DNA from: an uncultured Pseudoflavonifractor sp.
Lineage (GTDB): Bacteria > Bacillota > Clostridia > Oscillospirales > Oscillospiraceae
Direction of reading: 5' to 3'
Assembly: GCA_947577065.1 (NCBI GenBank)
Contig: CANPTT010000015.1
Span: forward strand, 1 to 51,066
Length of the DNA: 51,066 nucleotides
The notes under the pieces were generated by a model. The model did not search any database, had not been told where the DNA came from, and saw only the letters and a program-made list of their open reading frames with translations. Made by a program: the position numbers and the translations under genes. Numbering within the stretch: position 1 is the stretch's first letter; every line of letters starts with the position of its first letter. This document shows positions 39,934-47,311 of the stretch, piece by piece.

Positions 39934-41550
39934 ATGAAGCTGAAAGGGATCGGCGCAGCGGAGGGCATCGCCGTAGCAAAGCTGTGGCGCATGGAGACAG
40001 TGGATCTATCGGTGGAGCATCTCACCGACAGGGATCCGGAGAAGGAGAGCGTCCGATTTGCCGACGCCCAGCATAAAGCCACCGATGAGCTCACCGCTCT
40101 CTATGAAGAGACCCTGACAAAGGACGCCGACGCAGCCATGATTTTTGACATTCACCGGATGATGTTGGAGGACCTGGACTTCTGCGAGGGCGTCTCCGGC
40201 CTGGTCGCCTCCGGCTGCAACGCCGAGTGGGCCGTAAAGCAGACCGGCGATATGCTCCATGATATGTTTGAGGCCATTGATGACGAGACCATGCGAGCCC
40301 GCGCCGCCGACGTTCAGGATGTGTCTGGCCGACTTATCCGTATCCTCAAGGGTTTGGACGACGCCCCCCCCATGCCCAAGGAGCCCATTGTGGTCGTCTC
40401 TGACGACCTGCTTCCCAGCCAGACGGTAAAGCTGGACAAAAAATATGTGGTGGGCTGCGTCACCCGGAACGGCTCGGTGACCTCCCACTCCGCGATCCTC
40501 TCCCGGTCTATGGGGATCGCCTGCATTGTGGGCATGGGCGATGAATTTGACAAGCTGCCTCAGAGAGGCACCGTTGCCATTGACGGTCTCACCGGAGAGG
40601 TCATCGTGGACCCCAATGCCGACGAGTTGGCCCTTTACGAAAAGAAAAAGGCTGACTTTGAGGAGCAGAAGGTCCTGCTCCAGCATTACAAGGATAAGGA
40701 AGCCATCACCAAATCAGGCCATCATGTCCACATCTGTGCCAACATTGGCAGCGTAAAGGACGCTGAAGACGCCAAAAAGGCCGGGGCAGACGGCGTGGGC
40801 CTGTTCCGCAGCGAGTTCCTCTATCTGGACTCTCCCGATTTTCCCTCTGAGGAAAAGCAGTTCCAAGCCTACAAGAAGGTCCTGGAGATCTTCTCTCCCA
40901 ACCAGGTCATTGTCCGTACCCTTGATCTGGGCAGCGACAAGCAGGCCCCCTATTTCAACATTCCCCACGAGGAAAACCCCGCCATGGGTTACCGGGCCAT
41001 CCGCATCTGTCTGGATCAGCCGGAGATCTTCCGCACCCAGCTCCGGGCCCTTCTTCGGGCCTCTGTCTACGGAAACCTTCATATTATGTTTCCCATGATC
41101 ACCAGCGTCACCCAGGTCATGAAGTCCAAGGAGCTGATGAACAACCTGAAGGCCGAACTGATCGCAGAAGGGCATCCTGTCTCCGACGACATCAAGATCG
41201 GCGTGATGATCGAGACCCCCGCCGCCGTTGTGATGAGCGATGAGCTGGCCAAGCTGGTGGACTTCTTCTCCATCGGCACCAACGACTTGACCCAGTACAC
41301 CCTGGCTGCCGACCGAATGAACGCCAAGGTGAGCAATATCTTCAACTCCGAGGATCCCGCCATCCGGCGGATGATCGAAATCACCGCCCGCAACGCCCAC
41401 GCCGCCGGTATTTGGGTTGGCATCTGCGGGGAAGCGGGGGCCAACACCACCCTGACCCCCTTCTTTATGGAAAACAAGATCGACGAGCTCTCCGTAGCGG
41501 CGGCGTCTATCTTGAAGGTCCGCCGTGCGGTCTGCGAAAGTGAGGGTTAA
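39934..41550 (+). CDS. ptsI: PTS enzyme I (phosphoenolpyruvate-protein phosphotransferase)
   Basis: 538 aa. N-terminal HPr-binding domain, active-site His185 in NGSVTSHSAILSR, and a PEP-binding barrel with GLFRSEFLY, GSDKQAPYF, FFSIGTNDLTQYTLAADR and catalytic Cys in WVGICGEAGA. It takes phosphate from PEP and passes it to HPr. The usual GG[RK]TSH around the His reads GSVTSH here. It heads an operon with nagB (4 bp gap) and nagA (21 bp). Confidence 0.95.
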   Translation: MKLKGIGAAEGIAVAKLWRMETVDLSVEHLTDRDPEKESVRFADAQHKATDELTALYEETLTKDADAAMIFDIHRMMLEDLDFCEGVSGLVASGCNAEWAVKQTGDMLHDMFEAIDDETMRARAADVQDVSGRLIRILKGLDDAPPMPKEPIVVVSDDLLPSQTVKLDKKYVVGCVTRNGSVTSHSAILSRSMGIACIVGMGDEFDKLPQRGTVAIDGLTGEVIVDPNADELALYEKKKADFEEQKVLLQHYKDKEAITKSGHHVHICANIGSVKDAEDAKKAGADGVGLFRSEFLYLDSPDFPSEEKQFQAYKKVLEIFSPNQVIVRTLDLGSDKQAPYFNIPHEENPAMGYRAIRICLDQPEIFRTQLRALLRASVYGNLHIMFPMITSVTQVMKSKELMNNLKAELIAEGHPVSDDIKIGVMIETPAAVVMSDELAKLVDFFSIGTNDLTQYTLAADRMNAKVSNIFNSEDPAIRRMIEITARNAHAAGIWVGICGEAGANTTLTPFFMENKIDELSVAAASILKVRRAVCESEG

Positions 41551-41554
41551 AGCC

Positions 41555-42277
41555 ATGAGGATCATTCGAGTCAAAAATTATGAGGAGCTGAGCCGTGCGG
41601 CAGCCAATATTATCTCCGCCCAGGTCATTCTGAAGCCCGACTGCGTCCTGGGTCTGGCCACCGGCAGCAGTCCCATCGGCACCTATCAGCAGCTCATCAG
41701 ATGGTATCAGAAGGGAGATCTGGACTTTTCCCGGGTCACCAGCGTAAACCTGGACGAGTACGTGGGCCTTGCCCCCGACCACGACCAGAGCTACCACTAC
41801 TTCATGCACCACAATCTCTTTGATTCCATCAATATCCACCCCGAAAAGGTCAATCTGCCCGATGGCTGCGCAAAGGACATGGCCGCCGAGTGCCGCCGGT
41901 ACGACGCACTTCTGCGGACTCTGGGGGTAGACCTTCAGCTGTTGGGTCTGGGCAACAATGGGCACATCGGCTTCAACGAGCCCGATGAGGAGTTTTCCAA
42001 AGGGACCCATGTGGTCACTCTGACCGAAAGTACCCTGGAGGCCAACAAGCGCTTTTTTGCCAACATCGACGAAGTGCCGAAGACTGCCATTTCTATGGGA
42101 ACCTACGATATCATGCAGGCCAGACGGGTGCTGATGGTGGCCTCCGGAAAGGCCAAGGCCGAGGCGGTAAAGGCCGCCTTCTTCGGCCCCATCACTCCCC
42201 ATATGCCCGCCTCTATCCTCCAGCTCCACAAGGACTTCACCCTGGTGGCCGACGAAGACGCCCTTTCCCTTCTGTGA
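41555..42277 (+). CDS. nagB: Glucosamine-6-phosphate deaminase
   Basis: 240 aa. LATGSSPIGTYQQLI (phosphate loop), NLDEYVGL (catalytic Asp), and GNNGHIGFNEP are the NagB signatures. It turns glucosamine-6-phosphate into fructose-6-phosphate and ammonia. Family length is normal, and it lies four bases after ptsI. Confidence 0.96.
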   Translation: MRIIRVKNYEELSRAAANIISAQVILKPDCVLGLATGSSPIGTYQQLIRWYQKGDLDFSRVTSVNLDEYVGLAPDHDQSYHYFMHHNLFDSINIHPEKVNLPDGCAKDMAAECRRYDALLRTLGVDLQLLGLGNNGHIGFNEPDEEFSKGTHVVTLTESTLEANKRFFANIDEVPKTAISMGTYDIMQARRVLMVASGKAKAEAVKAAFFGPITPHMPASILQLHKDFTLVADEDALSLL

Positions 42278-42298
42278 CATACGTCAAAAGGAGATCTT

Positions 42299-43420
42299 AT
42301 GGACTTTAAAAACGCCATGATATTTACCGAGAGCTTTCGCTTCCAGTTGGGGTGCTTCTCCGTAGAGGAGGGCCGCTTTGCCCATGTGCTGGGAGAGGAA
42401 AAGCCCGGTGCCATCGATTTGAAGGGTGCGTATGTCATTCCCGGTCTGATCGACATTCACACCCACGGCAACTCCGGAGCCGACTTCTCCGACGGAGACG
42501 AGGCCGGACTCCGGCGGATGATGGCCTACTATGGCAAGCACGGCGTCACCTCCGCGGCTCCCACCTCCATGACTCTGCCCTATGAGGTACTGGAAACGGC
42601 CTTTGCCACCGGCCGGGCCGCAGCCGACAGGCGGGATCCCGGCTCCGCCCGGTTTGTGGGCATAAATATGGAAGGTCCTTTTTTCTGTGAGAAGCGAAAG
42701 GGCGCCCAAAACGCCGCTTACCTGAAGGATCCTGATTTTGACGCTTTCCAAAGGCTGAACGAGGGCTGCGGCGGACTGGTAAAGCTTGTGGACCTGGCCG
42801 CCGAACTTCCCGGCGCGGTGGAATTCGCCCAAAAGGCCGCGGAGATCTGCACCGTGTCCATCGCCCATACCGACTGCACCTATGAGGAGGCCGATACCCT
42901 CTTTAACGCCGGCGCCTCCCACCTGACCCATCTCTACAACGCCATGCCCGGCATCCATCACCGGACCCCCGGTCCAATTGGGGCGGGGTCTGAACGGGAA
43001 AATGTCTATGCCGAGCTCATCGCTGACGGAGTTCACATCCACCCCAGTGCCGTACGTCTTGCCTTTAAACTATTTCCCGGCCGCATTTGCCTCATCTCCG
43101 ATTCTATGCGGGCCTGTGGAATGCCCGAGGGAGAATCCGACCTGGGTGGTCAGAAGGTCTTTATCAAGGGACGAAAGGCCACCCTGGCCGATGGCACCAT
43201 CGCCGGCTCATGCACCAATCTCTACGACTGCATGACCACGGCCGTCGCCATGGGCATTCCGCTGGAGGAGGCGGTTCGCGCCGCCACCTGGAACCCGGCC
43301 CATGAACTGGAGATGCTGGACGTCATCGGTTCCATCCGGAACGGTAAACTGGCTGATTTTGTCATTTGCGACAGACATCTGGAGCGGCAGGCGGTCTATA
43401 TTGGTGGCGAGAAGGTATAA
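42299..43420 (+). CDS. nagA: N-acetylglucosamine-6-phosphate deacetylase
   Basis: 373 aa amidohydrolase. DIHTHGNSGADFSDGD (HxH), NMEGPFF, IAHTDCTYEEA, HLTHLYNAM and ISDSMRACGMPEG are the expected NagA blocks. It removes acetate from GlcNAc-6-phosphate delivered by the PTS, giving the NagB substrate. AAAAGGAG precedes the ATG. Same operon as ptsI and nagB. Confidence 0.95.
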   Translation: MDFKNAMIFTESFRFQLGCFSVEEGRFAHVLGEEKPGAIDLKGAYVIPGLIDIHTHGNSGADFSDGDEAGLRRMMAYYGKHGVTSAAPTSMTLPYEVLETAFATGRAAADRRDPGSARFVGINMEGPFFCEKRKGAQNAAYLKDPDFDAFQRLNEGCGGLVKLVDLAAELPGAVEFAQKAAEICTVSIAHTDCTYEEADTLFNAGASHLTHLYNAMPGIHHRTPGPIGAGSERENVYAELIADGVHIHPSAVRLAFKLFPGRICLISDSMRACGMPEGESDLGGQKVFIKGRKATLADGTIAGSCTNLYDCMTTAVAMGIPLEEAVRAATWNPAHELEMLDVIGSIRNGKLADFVICDRHLERQAVYIGGEKV

Positions 43421-43465
43421 TTTTGTCTAATATGCCCAATTTCTCCCTCTGCCGTCCGGAATTTA

Positions 43466-43494
43466 TTGACATTTTAAATAATTTCTGGTATGGT
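43466..43494 (+). promoter_or_regulatory. Promoter upstream of the EIIA gene
   Basis: TTGACA (43466-43471), 17-bp spacer, TATGGT (43489-43494). A short inverted repeat TGTCA / TGACA lies at about 43513-43528, downstream of it. Confidence 0.65.
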
Positions 43495-43548
43495 TAGTAT
43501 AGAATATAAATTGTCACTCTTTTGACACGATAGAAAGGAATGATTCCC

Positions 43549-44073
43549 ATGGGCTTTTTTCAAAAGCTGTTTGGCAAACCTGCGGACCCCGCTCCTTCCA
43601 CCCCCCAGCCGAGCGCCGGTCCCATCCGGCTCTTTGCTCCTGTCACGGGGGAAGCCGTCTATATCACCGAGGTCAGCGACCCCACCTTCGGGGAGAAGAT
43701 CTTGGGCGATGGTATCGCCATCAAGCCTGCCGAGGGCAAGATCCTGGCCCCCTGTGATGGAACGGTAGAGCAGATCTTTGAGACCGGTCACGCCGTCACG
43801 CTGACCTCTGCGGAGGGTGCGGAGATCTTGATCCATGTGGGACTGGATACCGTTGAACTGAAGGGCAAGCACTACACGATCCGCGCCCATGACGGCGACA
43901 AGGTAAAGAGGGGCGATCTTCTCATCGAGTTTGACCCCACGGCCATTGCCGCCGAGGGCTATGACATTATTACCCCCATCGTCATCTGCAACAGCGACGA
44001 CTATTCCACCATCAAGCCCCATGCGGGCCAGAGCGTAGCCGCCGGCGATCTGATCCTGGAACTGGAAAAATAG
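43549..44073 (+). CDS. PTS EIIA, glucose/GlcNAc type
   Basis: 174 aa. A short amphipathic N-terminus (GFFQKLFGK) and Pro-rich linker precede the EIIA-Glc fold: IRLFAPVTGEAVYITEVSDPTFGEKILGDGIAI, active His in EILIHVGLDTVELKG, and a C-terminal GDLILELE. It takes phosphate from HPr and gives it to EIIB. The ATG at 43549 is favoured by AAAGGA 10 nt upstream. It is a separate EIIA feeding the EIICB encoded downstream. Confidence 0.93.
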   Translation: MGFFQKLFGKPADPAPSTPQPSAGPIRLFAPVTGEAVYITEVSDPTFGEKILGDGIAIKPAEGKILAPCDGTVEQIFETGHAVTLTSAEGAEILIHVGLDTVELKGKHYTIRAHDGDKVKRGDLLIEFDPTAIAAEGYDIITPIVICNSDDYSTIKPHAGQSVAAGDLILELEK

Positions 44074-44161
44074 AGTTTATGCCGGACCGCGGACACTTCA
44101 AAGACAAGTTTTGCCGCGCCCCGTTTCTCCGCACCCATCTTTTCAGAAAGAGGTGTTTCCC

Positions 44162-44419
44162 ATGCAATCCTTTACCCATGTGATCCAGGATCCTATGGGA
44201 CTTCACGCCCGACCCGCCGGGATGCTGGCCAAAGCCGCTATTGCCTGGCCCTGCTCCATCACCGTCACCACCTCCGCCGGGACCGGTGATGCCAAACGGC
44301 TCATGTCCATCATGCGCCTGGCCGCCAAGGCGGGAAACGAATTGACCGTTACCTGCGATGGGGACCGGGAGGAGGAGGCCGCCGCTGCCATAAAGGCCTT
44401 CCTAAAGGAAAACCTGTAA
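44162..44419 (+). CDS. ptsH: HPr phosphocarrier protein lacking the regulatory Ser46
   Basis: 85 aa. The active site is His15 in GLHARPAG, as expected. In Firmicute HPr the second regulated residue Ser46 sits in 'KSIMGVMSLG'; here the aligned stretch reads KRLMSIMRLA, so residue 46 is Arg. HPr kinase therefore could not phosphorylate it there and it cannot act as the classic CcpA corepressor (inference). It lies between EIIA and EIICB in the GlcNAc locus. RBS AGAGGTG decides the ATG at 44162. Confidence 0.92.
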   Translation: MQSFTHVIQDPMGLHARPAGMLAKAAIAWPCSITVTTSAGTGDAKRLMSIMRLAAKAGNELTVTCDGDREEEAAAAIKAFLKENL

Positions 44420-44507
44420 AGAGTAAAAATACGGCCGGGCACGGCGGGCTCAGCACGCTGTCCCCACAGCCTTTCTCCTTTTGAGAGTGGCCATATATAA
44501 GCCCTTT

Positions 44508-44594
44508 CAGACAGCCCCGGGGCTGTCTGCTTTCAGCCGCATAGCGGCTGAAAGCCCGAAGCTTTGTATCCTTCGCCGCTGTGGGCCAGCGGCG
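44508..44594 (+). repeat. Three consecutive perfect hairpins upstream of the EIICB gene
   Basis: CAGACAGCCCC/GGGGCTGTCTG (44508-44529), CTTTCAGCCGC/GCGGCTGAAAG (44530-44540, 44544-44554) and CGCCGCTG/CAGCGGCG (44574-44581, 44587-44594). They fill most of the 236-bp gap between HPr and EIICB. Possibly an RNA processing or antitermination leader; no T-run follows. Confidence 0.7.
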
Positions 44595-44655
44595 TTTGGA
44601 TAGCATATGCCCCAAACCCTGTGCGAGAGAAATGTGTGAGGAGGAAAATTACATT

Positions 44656-46170
44656 ATGATGAAAAAACTGCAAAAGCTCGGCAAGGCGCTGATGCTGCCC
44701 GTAGCCGTGCTGCCCATCTGTGGTATCCTGATGGGCATAGGCTACGCCCTCTGCCCCGCCTATATGATGGGCGCTGAGTGGGCCGCCAATCTGGGCCACG
44801 CCACTTCGGGCCTGGCCTACTCTGTCGGCTTCTTCCTGATCAAGGCCGGCGGCGCCATTATCGACAACATGGCCATCCTGTTTGCCATCGGCGTGGGTGT
44901 TGGTCTTTCCAAGGACAACGATGGCACCGGCGGCGTGGCCGCTCTGGTCTCCTGGCTGATGATGACCACCCTGGTGAGCGCTGCCGGCGACTACGCCCCC
45001 ATGCTGGCGGCCAACGAGACCTGGGCCGTGGCATACTCCAAGATCGCCAACCCCTTCATCGGCATCCTGGCCGGCGTCATCGGCGCCTCCTGCTACAACA
45101 AGTTCAAGGGCACCAAGCTGCCTGACTTCCTGTCCTTCTTCTCCGGCAAGCGGAGTGTGGCCATCGTCACCGGCGTTGTGTCCATTGTGGCTTCGGCTGT
45201 TCTGCTCTTTGTCTGGCCCGTCATTTTCAGCATTCTGGTCACCATCGGCTCCACCGTTGCCAAGCTGGATGTGATCGGCGTGGGTCTCTACACCTTCCTG
45301 AACCGTCTGCTCATCCCCACCGGCCTCCATCACGCGGTGAACAACGTGTTCTGGTTTGACACCATCGGCCTGGGCGACCTGTCCGCTTACTGGAGCGGCC
45401 AGAGCGGCGTCATCGTCAAGGAGCTGATGGGTAACCAGATTTCCTGGTCCGTTGGCCAGTACATGGCCGGCTTCTTCCCCTGCATGATGTTCGGTATTCC
45501 CGGTGCGGCTCTGGCCATGATCCAGACCGCCAAGAGCGACAAGAAGAAGTACGCCATCGGCATCGTGGGCTCCGCCGCCATCTGCGCCTTCCTTTGCGGC
45601 GTCACCGAGCCCTTCGAGTTTGCCTTCATGTTCCTGGCCTTCCCCCTGTACGTAGTCTACGCTCTGCTCTACGCCATCTTTGCCATGGTCACCGTAGCCC
45701 TGGGCTTCCGGGCCGGCTTCTGCTTCTCCGCCGGCGCCACCGACCTGCTGCTGGGTTGGCCCCTGCCCGCCCACAACAATTACTGGGTCATCATCCCCAT
45801 GGGCATCGCCGCCTTCGTGATCTTCTATCTGGTGTTCCTCTTCGCCATCAAGAAGTTTGACCTGAAGACCCCCGGCCGTGAGGACGATGACAACCAGGAC
45901 GCCGAGACCAGGATCGAGCTTGCCAACAACGACTACACCGGCATGGCTAAGGTCATTCTGGAGGGCTTGGGCGGCAAGGATAACGTGGTCGAGCTGGACC
46001 ACTGCATTACCCGACTCCGTCTGGAGGTCAAGGACAACCTGCTGGTGGACGAGAAGAAGATCAAGTCCTCCGGTATCTCCGGCATTATCCGTCCCAGCAA
46101 GACCGCCGTTCAGGTGGTCGTTGGACCCAAGGTCCAATTTGTCTTCGATGAGATGAAGAAGATGATCTGA
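44656..46170 (+). CDS. PTS transporter EIICB, N-acetylglucosamine type
   Basis: 504 aa. The EIIC channel (residues ~1-400) has about ten hydrophobic segments and the GlcNAc/glucose-family motifs LIPTGLHHAVNNVFWFD and CGVTEPFEFAF. The EIIB domain at the C-terminus has the phosphorylated Cys in VELDHCITRLRLEVKD. NagE of E. coli is a C-B-A fusion; here A is separate. The specificity call rests on family motifs and on nagA/nagB upstream. AGGAGG precedes the ATG; a second ATG follows immediately. Confidence 0.92.
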   Translation: MMKKLQKLGKALMLPVAVLPICGILMGIGYALCPAYMMGAEWAANLGHATSGLAYSVGFFLIKAGGAIIDNMAILFAIGVGVGLSKDNDGTGGVAALVSWLMMTTLVSAAGDYAPMLAANETWAVAYSKIANPFIGILAGVIGASCYNKFKGTKLPDFLSFFSGKRSVAIVTGVVSIVASAVLLFVWPVIFSILVTIGSTVAKLDVIGVGLYTFLNRLLIPTGLHHAVNNVFWFDTIGLGDLSAYWSGQSGVIVKELMGNQISWSVGQYMAGFFPCMMFGIPGAALAMIQTAKSDKKKYAIGIVGSAAICAFLCGVTEPFEFAFMFLAFPLYVVYALLYAIFAMVTVALGFRAGFCFSAGATDLLLGWPLPAHNNYWVIIPMGIAAFVIFYLVFLFAIKKFDLKTPGREDDDNQDAETRIELANNDYTGMAKVILEGLGGKDNVVELDHCITRLRLEVKDNLLVDEKKIKSSGISGIIRPSKTAVQVVVGPKVQFVFDEMKKMI

Positions 46171-46222
46171 TCTTTCTCCGCCCGCCTTGCGGCCCACGCT
46201 TGGCACACAACATTTGATCCCC

Positions 46223-46262
46223 AAAAAACTCCCGTCTCTCAAAAGAGAGACGGGAGTTTTTT
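46223..46262 (+). terminator. Terminator of the PTS locus
   Basis: 12-bp perfect stem (46229-46240 with 46245-46256, loop AAAA), A-run before and six T after. Confidence 0.93.
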
Positions 46263-46378
46263 ACGGATAGCCTGTATTCTAAATAAGATAGAACCGGGTC
46301 AGGGCAAAGACTCCGATCCGATATCGGGGTCGAAGTCCTTATCGCCCTACGCCCCTAACGAATATCGCTGCGGTACAT

Positions 46379-47194
46379 TTATACTTCCACTGTCAGCCGA
46401 TGGGTCCGCGAGAAGGTCTCATCGGGCGCCAGCAGTGCTGTACCGGGCCGCTTCGCCAGGTCATGCCCCGGCCCCAAAAAGCCGGTCCAGGGCTCGATGC
46501 ATACAAAATCAGGAACGCCCAGAGCGCTCCAAATCAAAACGAAGGGCCAGCCCTCCGTCTCCACCCGCAGATATCTGCCGGTATCCCTCTCCTCCACCTG
46601 GAGCCACCGGGACTTCAGGTCGGGAAAGCAGATACTGTCGTTATCAAAGCTGTGGTGATCCAAAGGAAAAAAGTCCTTCCCCCCGGGCGCCTCCGGCTTT
46701 TCCCACCGGATTATATGATCCTCCAAGGCTTTTCCCGGCGCAAAGGGGCAGCTGAGCCCCACGTGAAACCCAAGCTGGACCGGCATCGGCTTGTCCGAGC
46801 GGTTTACGGCGGCGCAGGTGCTCACCAGCACGCTGCCCTCCAGGGCATGGCGTGTCTCCAGAGAAAAGGCCCAGGGCCACAGCTTGTCGTCCCCCTCCCA
46901 ATTCAGCCGGAACGTCAGGCTTTCGCCGGTCTTTTCCACCAGCACGTGCTCCATATCCCGGACAAATCCGTGCTGGGGAAGGCCCTCATACCGTCTTCCC
47001 TCAAATTCGTACCAGTTTTCCTCCACCCTGCCGCACCAGGGGAAGCAGATGGGGGCCCTTCTGGGCCAGTGTTCCTTTTTCCCATCCCAAAGAAGGGGTA
47101 TGTCCGGCGCGGCCACCCGCCGCAGATCCTGAAGCTCCGCCCCATGCTCTGAAACGGTAAGGCGCAAAAAGGCATTCTCCACGGTATGGTTCAT
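46379..47194 (-). CDS. Aldose 1-epimerase family protein (LacX-like)
   Basis: 271 aa. Starts AFLRLTVSEHGAELQDLRR, with LLWDGKKEHWPRRAPICFPWCGR, GLPQHGFVRD (His), and FVCIEPWTGF near the end, as in the galactose mutarotase-like group. Members interconvert anomers of sugars or sugar phosphates. It is a single leftward gene, convergent with the EIICB gene. Substrate unknown. Confidence 0.87.
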   Translation of the reverse strand: MNHTVENAFLRLTVSEHGAELQDLRRVAAPDIPLLWDGKKEHWPRRAPICFPWCGRVEENWYEFEGRRYEGLPQHGFVRDMEHVLVEKTGESLTFRLNWEGDDKLWPWAFSLETRHALEGSVLVSTCAAVNRSDKPMPVQLGFHVGLSCPFAPGKALEDHIIRWEKPEAPGGKDFFPLDHHSFDNDSICFPDLKSRWLQVEERDTGRYLRVETEGWPFVLIWSALGVPDFVCIEPWTGFLGPGHDLAKRPGTALLAPDETFSRTHRLTVEV

Positions 47195-47311
47195 GGTGAT
47201 CCCCCCGTCTTCAAAATTTGCAGGTCTTTTCAGTTATTATACCACAGTCTATAAACGGGGGCAAGGCCAAAGGGGCGGCGTCCCTCAGACGCCGCCCCCC
47301 ATTTTCCCCCT

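Noticed and set aside
44420-44655. A BglG/GlcT-type RAT antitermination site ahead of EIICB
   Set aside because: The hairpins are perfect and lack the paired RAT/terminator layout with a T-run; no antiterminator gene is nearby.
44533-46242. A 569-codon open frame on the minus strand opposite the EIICB gene
   Set aside because: It is antisense to a gene with clear PTS domains; its composition (Gly, His, Asp and Gln rich) is the usual shadow of GC-rich third positions.
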